Shown here: one piece after another, positions 34,945 to 45,239 of the stretch | How the letters are laid out: each line of letters opens with the position of its first letter | Position numbering within the stretch: position 1 is the stretch's first letter | NCBI RefSeq assembly: GCF_900104615.1 | Contig: NZ_LT629939.1 | Span: 952,262 to 1,016,261, forward strand | Source: Merdimmobilis hominis | Lineage (GTDB): Bacteria; Bacillota; Clostridia; Oscillospirales; Ruminococcaceae | Direction: 5' to 3' | Length of the DNA stretch: 64,000 bases | The notes under the pieces: generated by a model | What the model saw: the letters and a program-made list of their open reading frames with translations, nothing else | Databases searched by the model: none | Told to the model about the DNA's origin: nothing | Made by a program: the position numbers and the translations under genes

Positions 34945-35778
34945 TTACTCCCTGTGGAGCATCCGCCCCGACTGTTCGACTAAATACTGCTCCCGGCTTA
35001 CGGTATAACTATAGACAAGGGCGTACAAGGCCATACTGGCAACCAACAGGAGATCAACATCGCTCAAGGTGGGGTATGCCCCAATGCCCGCAAACCGGAC
35101 TGCGGCAATCCCCGCCGCCAGAGGAGCGCCCAGCAGGAACACCCCATAGCCCAGGGGGACCGACCAGCGCCGTCCCCGATCCGGGTCCACCCCGCCCACA
35201 GCCCGGGCGTGGAACAACAGGAATAGGCAGGAAAACACTAAAAAGGCCACAAAAATCTTTTGATCCGAGATGGAGGAGAGCGCTGTAAACTGGGAAAACC
35301 TCTGGATCAGCAGCTGAAGAATCCACAGCACAGGGGCCAGGAGAAGCAGCGGCTGGAATCCGTTCTGCCGACTTCTGCCGAAGAAAAACAAGCCTCCAAA
35401 AACCAAGGAACTCACTGCCGCAGCCACCAGGCACACCACGGTACCTATCAACAGGCTGGCCCCTGTTTTGTTCCATACCTGAACCAGAAGCTGGCCCAAA
35501 GTACTCCAGGCGCTGGCCGCAGCCGAGAGGGCCAACAATATTCCAGCGGGCAGCAGGCAGATACGGCCCGATACAGGCTTTACATTTCGGCGGCTCTCCC
35601 TTTTGGGAAGCAGCAGACAGAGGATGGCCGCCCCCACCAGGAGGACATACAACCACCGCAGGGCCGTGCCCCCTTCATAAAACCCGGTAAAGGGGTCGAT
35701 GCACTGGAGCTCCATGTAAATCCGCAAAGGGATGCAGAGCACCGCACATAAAAAGGTGATAACCCCATAAAACAGCAT
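34945..35778 (-). CDS. Polytopic membrane protein of unknown function
   Basis: 277 residues with about seven hydrophobic spans, beginning MLFYGVITFLCAVLC. A basic loop lies near residue 60 and a final hydrophilic tail ends at the membrane side. No family recognised. AAAGGGGG precedes the ATG at 35778. A longer in-frame reading would run antisense through the SpoID-like gene and is rejected. It is divergent from that gene and shares the promoter region. Confidence 0.75.
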   Translation of the reverse strand: MLFYGVITFLCAVLCIPLRIYMELQCIDPFTGFYEGGTALRWLYVLLVGAAILCLLLPKRESRRNVKPVSGRICLLPAGILLALSAAASAWSTLGQLLVQVWNKTGASLLIGTVVCLVAAAVSSLVFGGLFFFGRSRQNGFQPLLLLAPVLWILQLLIQRFSQFTALSSISDQKIFVAFLVFSCLFLLFHARAVGGVDPDRGRRWSVPLGYGVFLLGAPLAAGIAAVRFAGIGAYPTLSDVDLLLVASMALYALVYSYTVSREQYLVEQSGRMLHRE

Positions 35779-35833
35779 CTTTTTTCCCCCTTTCCCACGA
35801 CAAAGCGGACATAAAACCCCAATTAGTAACGCA

Positions 35834-35862
35834 ATTTTACTCCAAATTATGTAAAAAGTCAA
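35834..35862 (-). promoter_or_regulatory. Promoter for the membrane protein at 34945
   Basis: Minus-strand TTGACT (35857-35862), 17 bases, TAAAAT (35834-35839). Confidence 0.6.
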
Positions 35863-35886
35863 TTTTGAGATAAGGAGGTTTTGCCG

Positions 35887-36933
35887 ATGCGCATCGGACT
35901 CGCCTTTCTTCTGGCCTTTATCCTGCTTGTGGTGCTCATCCCCCTTTCGGTGCTGCGCTCTCCACCGGTTAGCCGACCGGTGGAGTCCCCCTCCCATATC
36001 ACCCAGGAAGTACAGGGGGAGGCCTCCAGCGCCCCGGTTACCACCACCCGCCCAGTGGCCGACGCCGAGAGCTTTGCCATCTACAACACCGCCACCAGCA
36101 AGGTGGAGACGGTGTCGGTGCAGGATTATGTCCGGGGGGCAGTTGCGGCGGAGATGCCCCCTTCCTTTCACCTGGAGGCCCTCAAAGCCCAGGCGGTGGC
36201 CGCCCACACCTATGCCCTCTACCGGCAGAACCTCTCCCGCCTCTCCCCCGATCCGGTGATTCAAAATGCGGACTTCTCCGCCGACCCTGACCACGGCAAG
36301 GGCTATATGACCGAGGAGATGGCCCGGGAACGGTACGGCGATCAATTTGAGCTCTATTGGTCCAAGATCTGTGAAGCGGCGGATTCCACCCTGGGGTATG
36401 TCCTCACCTACGACGGCCAGCCCATTCTGGCGGCATACCACTCCACCTCCAACGGGGAGACAGAGGACGCCGTCAACGTCTGGTCCGCCTCAGTGCCCTA
36501 TCTCGTTCCGGTGGAGAGCGAAGGGGACCTGTTGGCCCCGGATTTTGCCACCACCGAAACCTTTACCCCCAAGGAGGTGCGGGCGCTGTTTTCCACCGCT
36601 TACCCCAGCCTCACTTTCCCCACCAGCCAGGAGGATTGGTTTGTGGTGAAGGAACGCTCCGACTCCGGCTATGTGACACAAATCCAGGTGGGGGACCAAA
36701 TCCTCCACGGCAAGGAAGTCCGCCAGGTGCTGGGCCTCAAATCCTCCGATTTCACCGTGTCTTTCCAAAACGGGACCTTTGCCTTCCAGGTGGAAGGGTA
36801 CGGCCACGGGGTGGGCCTCTCCCAATACGGGGCAGATTATATGGCCCGCCAAGGGGCCACCTTTGACGAGATTTTGACCCATTACTTCACCGGGGCCAAA
36901 CTCTCCGCCGCCCAAAGCGAGGAACAGCCATAG
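35887..36933 (+). CDS. spoIID: SpoIID/LytB family peptidoglycan lytic enzyme
   Basis: Membrane-anchored lytic transglycosylase of the SpoIID type that, with SpoIIP and SpoIIM, digests septal wall during engulfment. One N-terminal membrane span (residues 4-20), a linker, then the SpoIID domain with AAEMPPSFHLEALKAQ (containing the catalytic glutamate) and the C-terminal motif GYGHGVGLSQYGA. 348 residues. AAGGAGG lies eight bases before ATG 35887, better than a TTG two codons upstream. Symbol by family match; a LytB-like paralogue is possible. Confidence 0.9.
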   Translation: MRIGLAFLLAFILLVVLIPLSVLRSPPVSRPVESPSHITQEVQGEASSAPVTTTRPVADAESFAIYNTATSKVETVSVQDYVRGAVAAEMPPSFHLEALKAQAVAAHTYALYRQNLSRLSPDPVIQNADFSADPDHGKGYMTEEMARERYGDQFELYWSKICEAADSTLGYVLTYDGQPILAAYHSTSNGETEDAVNVWSASVPYLVPVESEGDLLAPDFATTETFTPKEVRALFSTAYPSLTFPTSQEDWFVVKERSDSGYVTQIQVGDQILHGKEVRQVLGLKSSDFTVSFQNGTFAFQVEGYGHGVGLSQYGADYMARQGATFDEILTHYFTGAKLSAAQSEEQP

Positions 36934-36938
36934 AACGG

Positions 36939-36968
36939 AAAAAGCATCCCTTGGTAGGGATGCTTTTT
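36939..36968. terminator. Terminator after spoIID
   Basis: AAAAAGCATCCC-TTGGTA-GGGATGCTTTTT; symmetric, so it may also stop the minus-strand response regulator transcript. Confidence 0.9.
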
Positions 36969-37074
36969 AATATTGGAAAACAGCGTGAACTCCCCTGGCA
37001 AAGGAAATTCCCGGGCTTCCGGCCATTCTTGTGGGGCAAGAGGGCGGCTTTCCACAGCGGCTCCCCTTGTCCCG

Positions 37075-37773
37075 CTAGGGTTTGGCGATGAATTTATACC
37101 CCACCGACCGCACCGTTTTGATGTACCGGGGGTTGTCCGCATCGTCCCCCAACTTGGCCCGCAAGGTTTTGATGTGCATGTCTAGGGTACGGGTCTCCCC
37201 CATGTAGTCGTAGCCCCAAATCTCCCCCAGCAGGTTCTCCCGGGGGACCACCCGGTTGCTGTTGAGGATGAGGAGCTTAAGCAGTTCAAATTCTTTGAGG
37301 GTCAGCTCCAGGGGAGTGCCATCCCGGAACACCTCATGGCTGTCCACATTTAAGGTGATATCCGCCGCAGTGAGAATGTTTTCCCCCTTTCCGCCCCCCG
37401 AAGGATTGCGGCGCAGGGCGGCCCGCACCCTGGCAGTCAGCTCCAGCAGGCCAAAGGGCTTGGTGATGTAGTCATCCGCCCCCAGGTCCAGGCCGGTGAC
37501 CTTGTCTACCTCCCCGGATTTGGCGGTGAGCATGATCACCGGCACCGGCCCAGTCCTCTGGTCGTTTTTGAGGATGCGCAGCGCCTCCATTCCGTCCATG
37601 CCAGGCATCATGATGTCCAAGAGGATCAGGTCAGGAAGCTCCCCGCGGATGGCGTCAAACATCCCGGCGGCGCCGTCAAAGCACTGGACCCGGTACCCAT
37701 AGGATTCCAGGGTGCAGCGCAGCAGCTCCCGGATATTGTCGTCGTCCTCTGTGATGTAGATGAGTTTTGCCAT
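37075..37773 (-). CDS. OmpR/PhoB-type response regulator, no adjacent kinase
   Basis: 232-residue regulator with a receiver domain (acid pair EDDD at 9-12, phosphoacceptor Asp53 in LLDIMMPGMD, Lys in TKPFG) and a C-terminal winged helix (RTLDMHIKTLRAKLG, GYKF). No histidine kinase is nearby; it is the last gene of the run prmA-rsmE-37847 and starts 74 bases after that gene. The partner kinase must be elsewhere. Start at 37773 gives MAKLIYITEDD. GAGG site is weak. Confidence 0.93.
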   Translation of the reverse strand: MAKLIYITEDDDNIRELLRCTLESYGYRVQCFDGAAGMFDAIRGELPDLILLDIMMPGMDGMEALRILKNDQRTGPVPVIMLTAKSGEVDKVTGLDLGADDYITKPFGLLELTARVRAALRRNPSGGGKGENILTAADITLNVDSHEVFRDGTPLELTLKEFELLKLLILNSNRVVPRENLLGEIWGYDYMGETRTLDMHIKTLRAKLGDDADNPRYIKTVRSVGYKFIAKP

Positions 37774-37846
37774 TGCTAGCGCCTCGATTCCGCCGCCCGC
37801 GCGGCCGTATTCCATAGGGTCCTATCCAAAAAAGCCCCCTTCTCCC

Positions 37847-38404
37847 TCACCGGACAAAAAGATGGGCTTCCTCCAGCTGGGGCAGGGAGAGAAAAACGGT
37901 GAACCGGAACGCCTCCCCCGGATCGGTGGACTGATAGGAGGCCAAAAAGCCCTGGCTTTGCAGCCCCAGCAGAAAGGCGTCAGCCTCTTCTGAGCCGGGC
38001 GCCGTCCCCGTGAGGGCAATCCCCTCCTCCCCCACTTCTACCGCCTCTATGGAAACCCCATTTTGGTGGGCGAGGCCTGCGGAGGCGACGAAGACCCGCA
38101 GATCTTCCGGGCCGGGGATATAACCCTTGTCAAAGGCGGCCTGGATCTCCCCGCTGACAAAGTGGAGGAGCAAGGTATAAGTGTTTCGATCGGAGGCCAG
38201 CTGCAACAGGTCTTGCCCCTCCTCCGATTGGAGCTGAGCCGCCAAGACACTCTCCTTGGGGAGGGCCGGTTTTCCATAATGGTCGGCCAGAAACCGCCCC
38301 AGCAGCAGGGCGCTGGCCGCTAAAAACACCGCCAGAATGGGGAGCCACCAGGGGTTTTGGTACCGTTCCCCCTCGTTGGGGGGGCTATAGATTTCCTGTT
38401 TCAT
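37847..38404 (-). CDS. Single-span membrane protein, PilN-like fold suspected
   Basis: 185 residues: cytoplasmic tail, one span at about 20-38 (LPILAVFLAASALLLGRFL), then an outside or periplasm-equivalent domain. The C-terminal half (VSIEAVEVGEEGIALTG, then a repeat of acidic and hydrophobic turns) recalls PilN/GspL-type domains of pilus machines, but no other pilus gene is nearby, so this is only a fold guess. Its start overlaps the end of rsmE by about 20 bases. Confidence 0.65.
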   Translation of the reverse strand: MKQEIYSPPNEGERYQNPWWLPILAVFLAASALLLGRFLADHYGKPALPKESVLAAQLQSEEGQDLLQLASDRNTYTLLLHFVSGEIQAAFDKGYIPGPEDLRVFVASAGLAHQNGVSIEAVEVGEEGIALTGTAPGSEEADAFLLGLQSQGFLASYQSTDPGEAFRFTVFLSLPQLEEAHLFVR

Positions 38405-39107
38405 ACATCAGCACCGAAAGGGCGGCCAAAGGCGCGGTCTCACACCGGAGAATCCGCTTGCCCAAACTGGCGGCCAGCAGGCCCTTGGCTTTGGCCTCCT
38501 CCACCTCCTCCCGGGAAAAGCCCCCTTCCGCCCCGATGAGGATGGAAACCTGCTCCGGCGCCCCCTGCAGCATCTCCCGCAGGGGAGCGGTGGCTTCCTC
38601 ATAAAAGAGAATAGCAAGGGGAGCCTCCCCCATCTCGGACAAAGCCGCTTCCCAGCTGCGCAGCGCCCCCACCTTTGGGACGATGCCCCGGCCGCATTGT
38701 TTGGCGGCCTCCAGGGCGATGCGGGAAAGGCGCTGGATTTTTTTCTCCATGCTCTTGCCGTCGGGGCGGGAGATACAGCGGCTGGTCAGCACCGGGATGA
38801 TCTCATGGACCCCCAGCTCCACCGCCTTCTGGACAATCAAGTCCAGCTTATCCCCCTTGGGGAGGGCCTGGTACAGCCGGACCTGGACGGTGGGCTCTGC
38901 CTCGCTGGGGCGGCGCTCCAAAATGGCGGCCGTCACCAGGTCAGGGGAAAACTCCTCGATGCGGCAGGAGAGGTCAGTCCCCCCCAGATCGCAGACGGTG
39001 AGGGGGTCTCCCAGCTGCATCCGCAGGGATTTTTGGATGTGGCGGGCGTCCTCCCCCCGGAGGAACACCCGATCCCCCTCAATTTCCTCGCTGAAAAAAC
39101 GGGGCAT
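38385..39107 (-). CDS. rsmE: 16S rRNA (uracil1498-N3)-methyltransferase
   Basis: SPOUT methyltransferase modifying U1498 of 16S rRNA. Motifs IGAEGGFSREEV and LGKRILRCETA (knotted SAM site) are diagnostic, with the N-terminal PUA-like domain (SLRMQLGDPLTVC). 240 residues. Follows prmA by four bases; both act on ribosomes. Confidence 0.95.
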   Translation of the reverse strand: MPRFFSEEIEGDRVFLRGEDARHIQKSLRMQLGDPLTVCDLGGTDLSCRIEEFSPDLVTAAILERRPSEAEPTVQVRLYQALPKGDKLDLIVQKAVELGVHEIIPVLTSRCISRPDGKSMEKKIQRLSRIALEAAKQCGRGIVPKVGALRSWEAALSEMGEAPLAILFYEEATAPLREMLQGAPEQVSILIGAEGGFSREEVEEAKAKGLLAASLGKRILRCETAPLAALSVLMYETGNL

Positions 39108-39111
39108 AGGC

Positions 39112-40062
39112 CTACTCCTTCCCGGCTTTTTTTAAGGTGATGGCCACCCAGCCTTTGCGCTCCACCGTCTCCACTGGGTAGAACCCCTCCTTTGCCAGGG
39201 CTTCCACCACATCCTGGTGGCGCTCGGCGATGATGCCGGAGGTGATCAGCACCCCGTCGTCCTTTAAAAAGCCGTCAAAGGTGGGGGCCAGGGCGATGAT
39301 GATATCCGCCACAATGTTGGCGGTGATAATGTCGTAGCCAGAGCCGATCTCCTCCCGCAGCTTTTTGTCCCGCACCAGGTCGCCGGAAAGGGCCCGGTAC
39401 CGGTCAGCATGGACCCCATTTACCGCCGCATTCTCCTGGCAGGTGCGCACTGCCACCGGGTCGATGTCCACGGCTGTGGCATTGGCTGCGCCCAGCAGAA
39501 TCCCCCCGATGGAGAGGATGCCGCTGCCGCACCCCATGTCCAGGATGGAGCAGCCAGGCTTGATGTTTTCCTCCAGCTGTTCCAAACAGAGCTGGGTGGT
39601 ATGGTGGGTGCCGGTGCCGAAGGCCATGCCCGGGTCCAGGGTGATCTTCACCTCGTCGGGGGCGCAGTCCACCTCCTCCCAAGAAGGGCAGATGACCAGG
39701 TGCTGGCCCAGCTTGATGGGGTGGTAATACTTTTTCCAGGCGGTGGCCCAGGCTTCCTCTTGGACGCTCTCGGTGTCGATCTCGTGGGGGATTCCCTCGC
39801 TTTGCAGCCGCTCGTGGAGGAAGGAGACCGCTTCCGCGGGGTTCTCCTCCGGGCTGATATAGATGTGGATCACCGCATGCTCCCGATCCTTTTGGAGCAG
39901 CTCTTCATCGATCAGGTCGATGTGGGCGATTTTGGGCGCCTCGGTGACCAAATCGGAATAATCCTCGATGTAAATGCCGTAGGGGACCACCATCTGAGCG
40001 ATGGCAGACGCCCCATCCACCCAACGGGTGGGGATGTTGATTTTTACTTCGGTCCAATCCAT
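39112..40062 (-). CDS. prmA: Ribosomal protein L11 methyltransferase
   Basis: Trimethylates L11 using SAM. The N-terminal substrate domain is followed by the SAM site DMGCGSGILSIGG, the acidic VDIDPVA, and NIVAD as the NP.Y-like motif; GTGTHHTT is also conserved. 316 residues. GAGGAGG precedes ATG 40062. Part of the six-gene run starting with the DUF3841 pair. Confidence 0.95.
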   Translation of the reverse strand: MDWTEVKINIPTRWVDGASAIAQMVVPYGIYIEDYSDLVTEAPKIAHIDLIDEELLQKDREHAVIHIYISPEENPAEAVSFLHERLQSEGIPHEIDTESVQEEAWATAWKKYYHPIKLGQHLVICPSWEEVDCAPDEVKITLDPGMAFGTGTHHTTQLCLEQLEENIKPGCSILDMGCGSGILSIGGILLGAANATAVDIDPVAVRTCQENAAVNGVHADRYRALSGDLVRDKKLREEIGSGYDIITANIVADIIIALAPTFDGFLKDDGVLITSGIIAERHQDVVEALAKEGFYPVETVERKGWVAITLKKAGKE

Positions 40063-40122
40063 AGGGATGCCTCCTCTATCTTGCGGCGGCTGCAGCCGCC
40101 GGTCCTTGTTTTGCAAATAGGA

Positions 40123-40704
40123 TCACCGCTGGGCGATCCACTCCGCTTTGATCTGCCACAGCCCGGCCTGGACGCTTCCCACACCGGTGTTGTCCCCAGC
40201 CTTGATCCTTTCGTGGTGGCGGAAAAGCCGCCCCCAACTCTCTAAGATCTCCTGCTTCCACTGGGGGTAAAAGGCGGTGAGCATCACCTGGTTTTCATTG
40301 GCGCCGCACTGGGCCAACATCTGGTGGAATGCCTTTTCTTCCTTCTCTGTCTCCCCCAGGTACTTGAGGCAGACGATCTTATTCCAGTCATATAAGTCAA
40401 AGAGGACCGCCTCTTCCCGGGGGACATCCAAGGCTAGGACATGGCCGCCGCTTTGATCCATGCTGTACAAATCCTGAAACGCCCAATAGGGGAACTGGGC
40501 CCCTGGGGGTTTGGGGACAAACCGCTGGGCCTCCCCTACAAACCAACGGTAGGCGGTTAAAAAAATGGGGGCGCTTTCCTCGTATTTGCGGCGGACATAC
40601 TCCTCTTTGGAGAAGCAGACGCCATCCCGCCGGATGGCCTCTAGCACCGCGTCGGTTTGACAGGTGTAGAGCCGTATTGTGCCACGCTGGTCACCCATTC
40701 CCAT
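40123..40704 (-). CDS. DUF3841 protein, second of a tandem pair
   Basis: 193 residues, DUF3841. Shares with its neighbour an early AY.W block, the P.Y.. W motif, and the late Y-P-x(3-4)-E-I-[LV]-[ED]-SW-RLF segment, and ends in W.I...WI. Function unknown. Its start lies about 60 bases inside the neighbour's end; GGAGGT is placed for ATG 40704 or 40698. Cotranscribed with prmA. Confidence 0.85.
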   Translation of the reverse strand: MGMGDQRGTIRLYTCQTDAVLEAIRRDGVCFSKEEYVRRKYEESAPIFLTAYRWFVGEAQRFVPKPPGAQFPYWAFQDLYSMDQSGGHVLALDVPREEAVLFDLYDWNKIVCLKYLGETEKEEKAFHQMLAQCGANENQVMLTAFYPQWKQEILESWGRLFRHHERIKAGDNTGVGSVQAGLWQIKAEWIAQR

Positions 40705-41231
40705 TTCACCTCCCAGATAGTCCCATATTTTGCTTTATTCCCCAAAATGATGCTGTCGTCAAACAGCCGGTCCCAACTGTCCACAATCTCCCGCTTGATC
40801 TCCGGGTAAAACTGGGACATGTAAGCTTTGGCGTCGCTGACCCCGTACTCCTCCAGGAGCGCCCGATGGCGCTTGGCGTCCTGGGGGTCCTTGGGGATAT
40901 ACGAATAATTGAGGATGGTCCCCCATTTTTCGATGTTGACAGGGGTGATGATGGCAGGATCCAGCTCCAGCTCCAGGATGACCGTCCCTTCACTGGGGAG
41001 CATGGTCGCCTCGCTTTGAAAAGAGACCCACACTGGGTAATCCGCATCTGGCGGGCGGTTGCCCGCGTCCGGCCCATGCTTGACCAGCCAGTCGTAAGCC
41101 TCCAGAACCAGATCCGCATGCTCCTGCATATCCATGGCGATGTACTGCCGTTTGGCGGTGTAGCGCCCGGTCTTCTTCAGCTCTTCCAACACGTTTTTAT
41201 GCTGTTTGGTCCAAACTTTGATCTGTTCCAT
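40641..41231 (-). CDS. DUF3841 protein, first of a tandem pair
   Basis: 196 residues, paralogue of the next gene. Same DUF3841 landmarks: EAYDWL, YPVWVSF, and YPEIKREIVDSWDRLF, then a tryptophan-rich tail. GGAGG precedes ATG 41231. First gene downstream of a good promoter and so head of the run DUF3841-DUF3841-prmA-rsmE. Confidence 0.85.
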   Translation of the reverse strand: MEQIKVWTKQHKNVLEELKKTGRYTAKRQYIAMDMQEHADLVLEAYDWLVKHGPDAGNRPPDADYPVWVSFQSEATMLPSEGTVILELELDPAIITPVNIEKWGTILNYSYIPKDPQDAKRHRALLEEYGVSDAKAYMSQFYPEIKREIVDSWDRLFDDSIILGNKAKYGTIWEVKWEWVTSVAQYGSTPVKPTRC

Positions 41232-41265
41232 ACTGTCCTCCCCAGCCCATGCAGGCTCTATCGCT

Positions 41266-41294
41266 ATTATACGGGAAAAGCCCGCGGGAAACAA
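41266..41294 (-). promoter_or_regulatory. Promoter for the DUF3841-prmA-rsmE run
   Basis: Minus-strand TTGTTT (41289-41294), 17 bases, TATAAT (41266-41271). Confidence 0.65.
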
Positions 41295-41331
41295 GGGGGC
41301 CGCCCTTGGTCTCCTCTTTCATTTGGGGGCT

Positions 41332-41367
41332 AAAAAACAGCGGGGGCTCTAAACAGAACCCCCGCTG
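41332..41367 (-). terminator. dnaJ terminator
   Basis: CAGCGGGGG with CCCCCGCTG, six T on the minus strand. Confidence 0.85.
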
Positions 41368-41386
41368 CTATATTGCTTTATACCGT

Positions 41387-42556
41387 TTACTCGTCGCCTT
41401 TTACCGCGTCTTTGAGCCGCTCGAAGAAGCTTTTGCGCTTCTCATAGTTTTTATCCCCCGAGAGTTTTTCAAACTCTTTGAGGGCATCCTTCTGTTTGCC
41501 GCTCAGGTTGCGTGGCACCTCCAAGTTGACCCGGACATACTGGTCGCCCCGGCCCCGGCCGTTGACATAGCTGATGCCTTTGTTCCTCAGGCGGAACACC
41601 GTGCCGGGCTGTGTGCCCTCGGGGATGTTGTACTTCACCTTGCCGTCGATGGTGGGGACGACGATCTCATCCCCCAGCGCCGCTTGGGTGAAGGTGATGG
41701 GGATGTCGCACCACACATCGTAGCCATCCCGTTCAAACAGCGGGTCGGGCCGCACCGATACGGTGATGTTCACATCGCCGGCCGGGCCGCCGTTGATCCC
41801 CTGGTCGCCTTGGCCCCGCAGGACAAAGGTCTGGCCGTCGTCGATGCCGGCTGGCACGCTGACCTCCAGCTTTTTGGTCCGGCGGATCCGCCCCTGGCCT
41901 TTGCAGTCCGGGCAAGGGTCTTTGATCACCTTGCCTGTGCCGCCGCATTTGGGACAGGTCTTGCTGGTCTGAATCACCCCAAAGGGGGTGCGCTGCTGTA
42001 CCCGCACTTGGCCGGTGCCCCGGCAGTCCGGGCAGGTCTCCGGGGAGGTGCCGGGTTTGGCCCCGGTGCCGCCGCAGGTGGCACAGCCCTCCAACCGGGT
42101 GACACTGATTTCTTTTTTACAGCCCAAAGCCGCCTCCATAAAGGAGAGGGGCAGGCTGATGTTGACATCGTTCCCCCGCAACGGGGCATTGGGGTTGCGG
42201 GCCCGCGTAGACCCGCCGAAGCCGCCAAAGCCGCCGGCTCCCCCAAAGAAGGATTCGAAAATATCCCCCAGGTCGTCAAACCCGAAGCCGCCGGCGCCGT
42301 AAGCGCCCTGCCCTCCGCCATAGCTGGGGTCCACCCCAGCAAAGCCGAACTGGTCGTAGCGGGCTTTCTTCTCCTTATCAGAGAGGATTTCATAGGCTTC
42401 GTTGACTTCCTTAAACTTCGCCTCGGCGTCCTTGTCGCCGGGGTTGAGATCGGGATGGTATTGCTTTGCCAACTTTCGGTAGGCTTTTTTTATCTCGTCG
42501 TCCGAGGCGCCCTTCTGGATCCCAAGGACTTCATAATAATCTCTTTTATCCGGCAA
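41387..42556 (-). CDS. dnaJ: Chaperone DnaJ
   Basis: Type I Hsp40 co-chaperone that feeds substrates to DnaK. J domain (HPD in QYHPDLN), G/F-rich linker (about 75-115), four zinc repeats ([32 protein letters not shown]), and the C-terminal beta domains. 389 residues. The start is TTG at 42556 after AAGGGTG; no ATG or GTG is available in frame. It has its own promoter and does not share the CIRCE with hrcA directly. Confidence 0.96.
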   Translation of the reverse strand: MPDKRDYYEVLGIQKGASDDEIKKAYRKLAKQYHPDLNPGDKDAEAKFKEVNEAYEILSDKEKKARYDQFGFAGVDPSYGGGQGAYGAGGFGFDDLGDIFESFFGGAGGFGGFGGSTRARNPNAPLRGNDVNISLPLSFMEAALGCKKEISVTRLEGCATCGGTGAKPGTSPETCPDCRGTGQVRVQQRTPFGVIQTSKTCPKCGGTGKVIKDPCPDCKGQGRIRRTKKLEVSVPAGIDDGQTFVLRGQGDQGINGGPAGDVNITVSVRPDPLFERDGYDVWCDIPITFTQAALGDEIVVPTIDGKVKYNIPEGTQPGTVFRLRNKGISYVNGRGRGDQYVRVNLEVPRNLSGKQKDALKEFEKLSGDKNYEKRKSFFERLKDAVKGDE

Positions 42557-42642
42557 ACTCGATCACCCTTTTGTCTAAAAATGTAGCCATATCCAGGTGT
42601 GCTGGCACCAGGGGCTTTCTTCTGCTGACAGCAGATGCCTCT

Positions 42643-42651
42643 AGTATAGCA
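42643..42651 (-). promoter_or_regulatory. Extended -10 promoter for dnaJ
   Basis: TGCTATACT on the minus strand (extended -10) without a clear -35. Just downstream lies the palindrome TCTGCTG-A-CAGCAGA (42621-42635). Confidence 0.5.
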
Positions 42652-42700
42652 CAACTGGGCCGGTTTTGCTACGGCGGGGGAAAGATTCCCTCCCGTTCAG

Positions 42701-42742
42701 CAAAATAAGGCTGCAGGAAGCATTCCCGCAAGCCTTATTTTG
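42701..42742 (-). terminator. dnaK terminator
   Basis: CAAAATAAGGCT (42701-42712) paired with AGCCTTATTTTG (42731-42742), T-rich on the minus strand side. Confidence 0.8.
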
Positions 42743-42755
42743 TTGTGTTATCCGG

Positions 42756-44615
<1,860 letters not shown>

Positions 44616-44669
44616 TCAATTCCTCCTGATGTTTCAATTGATATATCTAAATTTTAGAAGTATGCACCG

Positions 44670-45239
44670 TTAATTTGCCACCTTCACCATGGCGTAGCGA
44701 AGGACTTTATCCCCCATGCGGTATCCCTCCTGGAACACTTCGGCGATGGTATTTTCGCCCAGGGAATCATCCTCCACATGCATCACGGCGTTGTGCAGGC
44801 TGGGGTCGAAGGTCTCTCCCGGTTTCCCGAAAGCCTCCACCCCCAACTTTTGAAACGCCCCCAACAGGGTGGTATGGATCATTTCCATCCCTTTTTTGAA
44901 CTCGGCGTCAGCGCATTCAAAACTCAACGCCCGAGAGAAGCTGTCCGCCACGGTGAGGAACTCCTTTACCGTATCGGCTTTCGCCTCTGGGTAGATGGCT
45001 TCCCGCTCCTTGGAAGACCGCTTTCGGAAGTTGTCATACTCCGCAAGGGTTCTCAAGTAGCGGTCGTTGAGCTGGCGGTATTCTTCTTCCAGCTGTTCCA
45101 GCGCTGTGGGTTCCTCCGCCGCCTCCTGGGGCTTGCTTTCGGCCTCTTCCACCTGTGGGAGCTCGGTATCTTCCACCTGTGGATCTTGTTTTTTCGTATC
45201 CAAGTATCTTTCCCCTTTCGGATTATTGTTGTTCATCAT
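44670..45239 (-). CDS. grpE: Nucleotide exchange factor GrpE
   Basis: Releases ADP from DnaK. Acidic disordered N-terminus, long coiled coil (about 45-95, LEEEYRQLNDRYLRTLAEYDNFRKR), then the beta domain (AMVKVAN end). 189 residues. The start overlaps the hrcA stop: ATG ATG at 45239 and 45236 are both possible after GGAG, and a TTG at 45203 has an even better AAAGGGG site. Position in the operon is classical. Confidence 0.95.
   Translation of the reverse strand: MMNNNNPKGERYLDTKKQDPQVEDTELPQVEEAESKPQEAAEEPTALEQLEEEYRQLNDRYLRTLAEYDNFRKRSSKEREAIYPEAKADTVKEFLTVADSFSRALSFECADAEFKKGMEMIHTTLLGAFQKLGVEAFGKPGETFDPSLHNAVMHVEDDSLGENTIAEVFQEGYRMGDKVLRYAMVKVAN

Noticed and set aside
35779-36441. N-terminal extension of the membrane protein at 34945
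   Set aside because: It would run antisense through spoIID; a good ribosome site and promoter support the start at 35778.
37847-38404. Type IV pilus gene
   Set aside because: The PilN-like impression rests on the C-terminal half alone and no other pilus gene is nearby.
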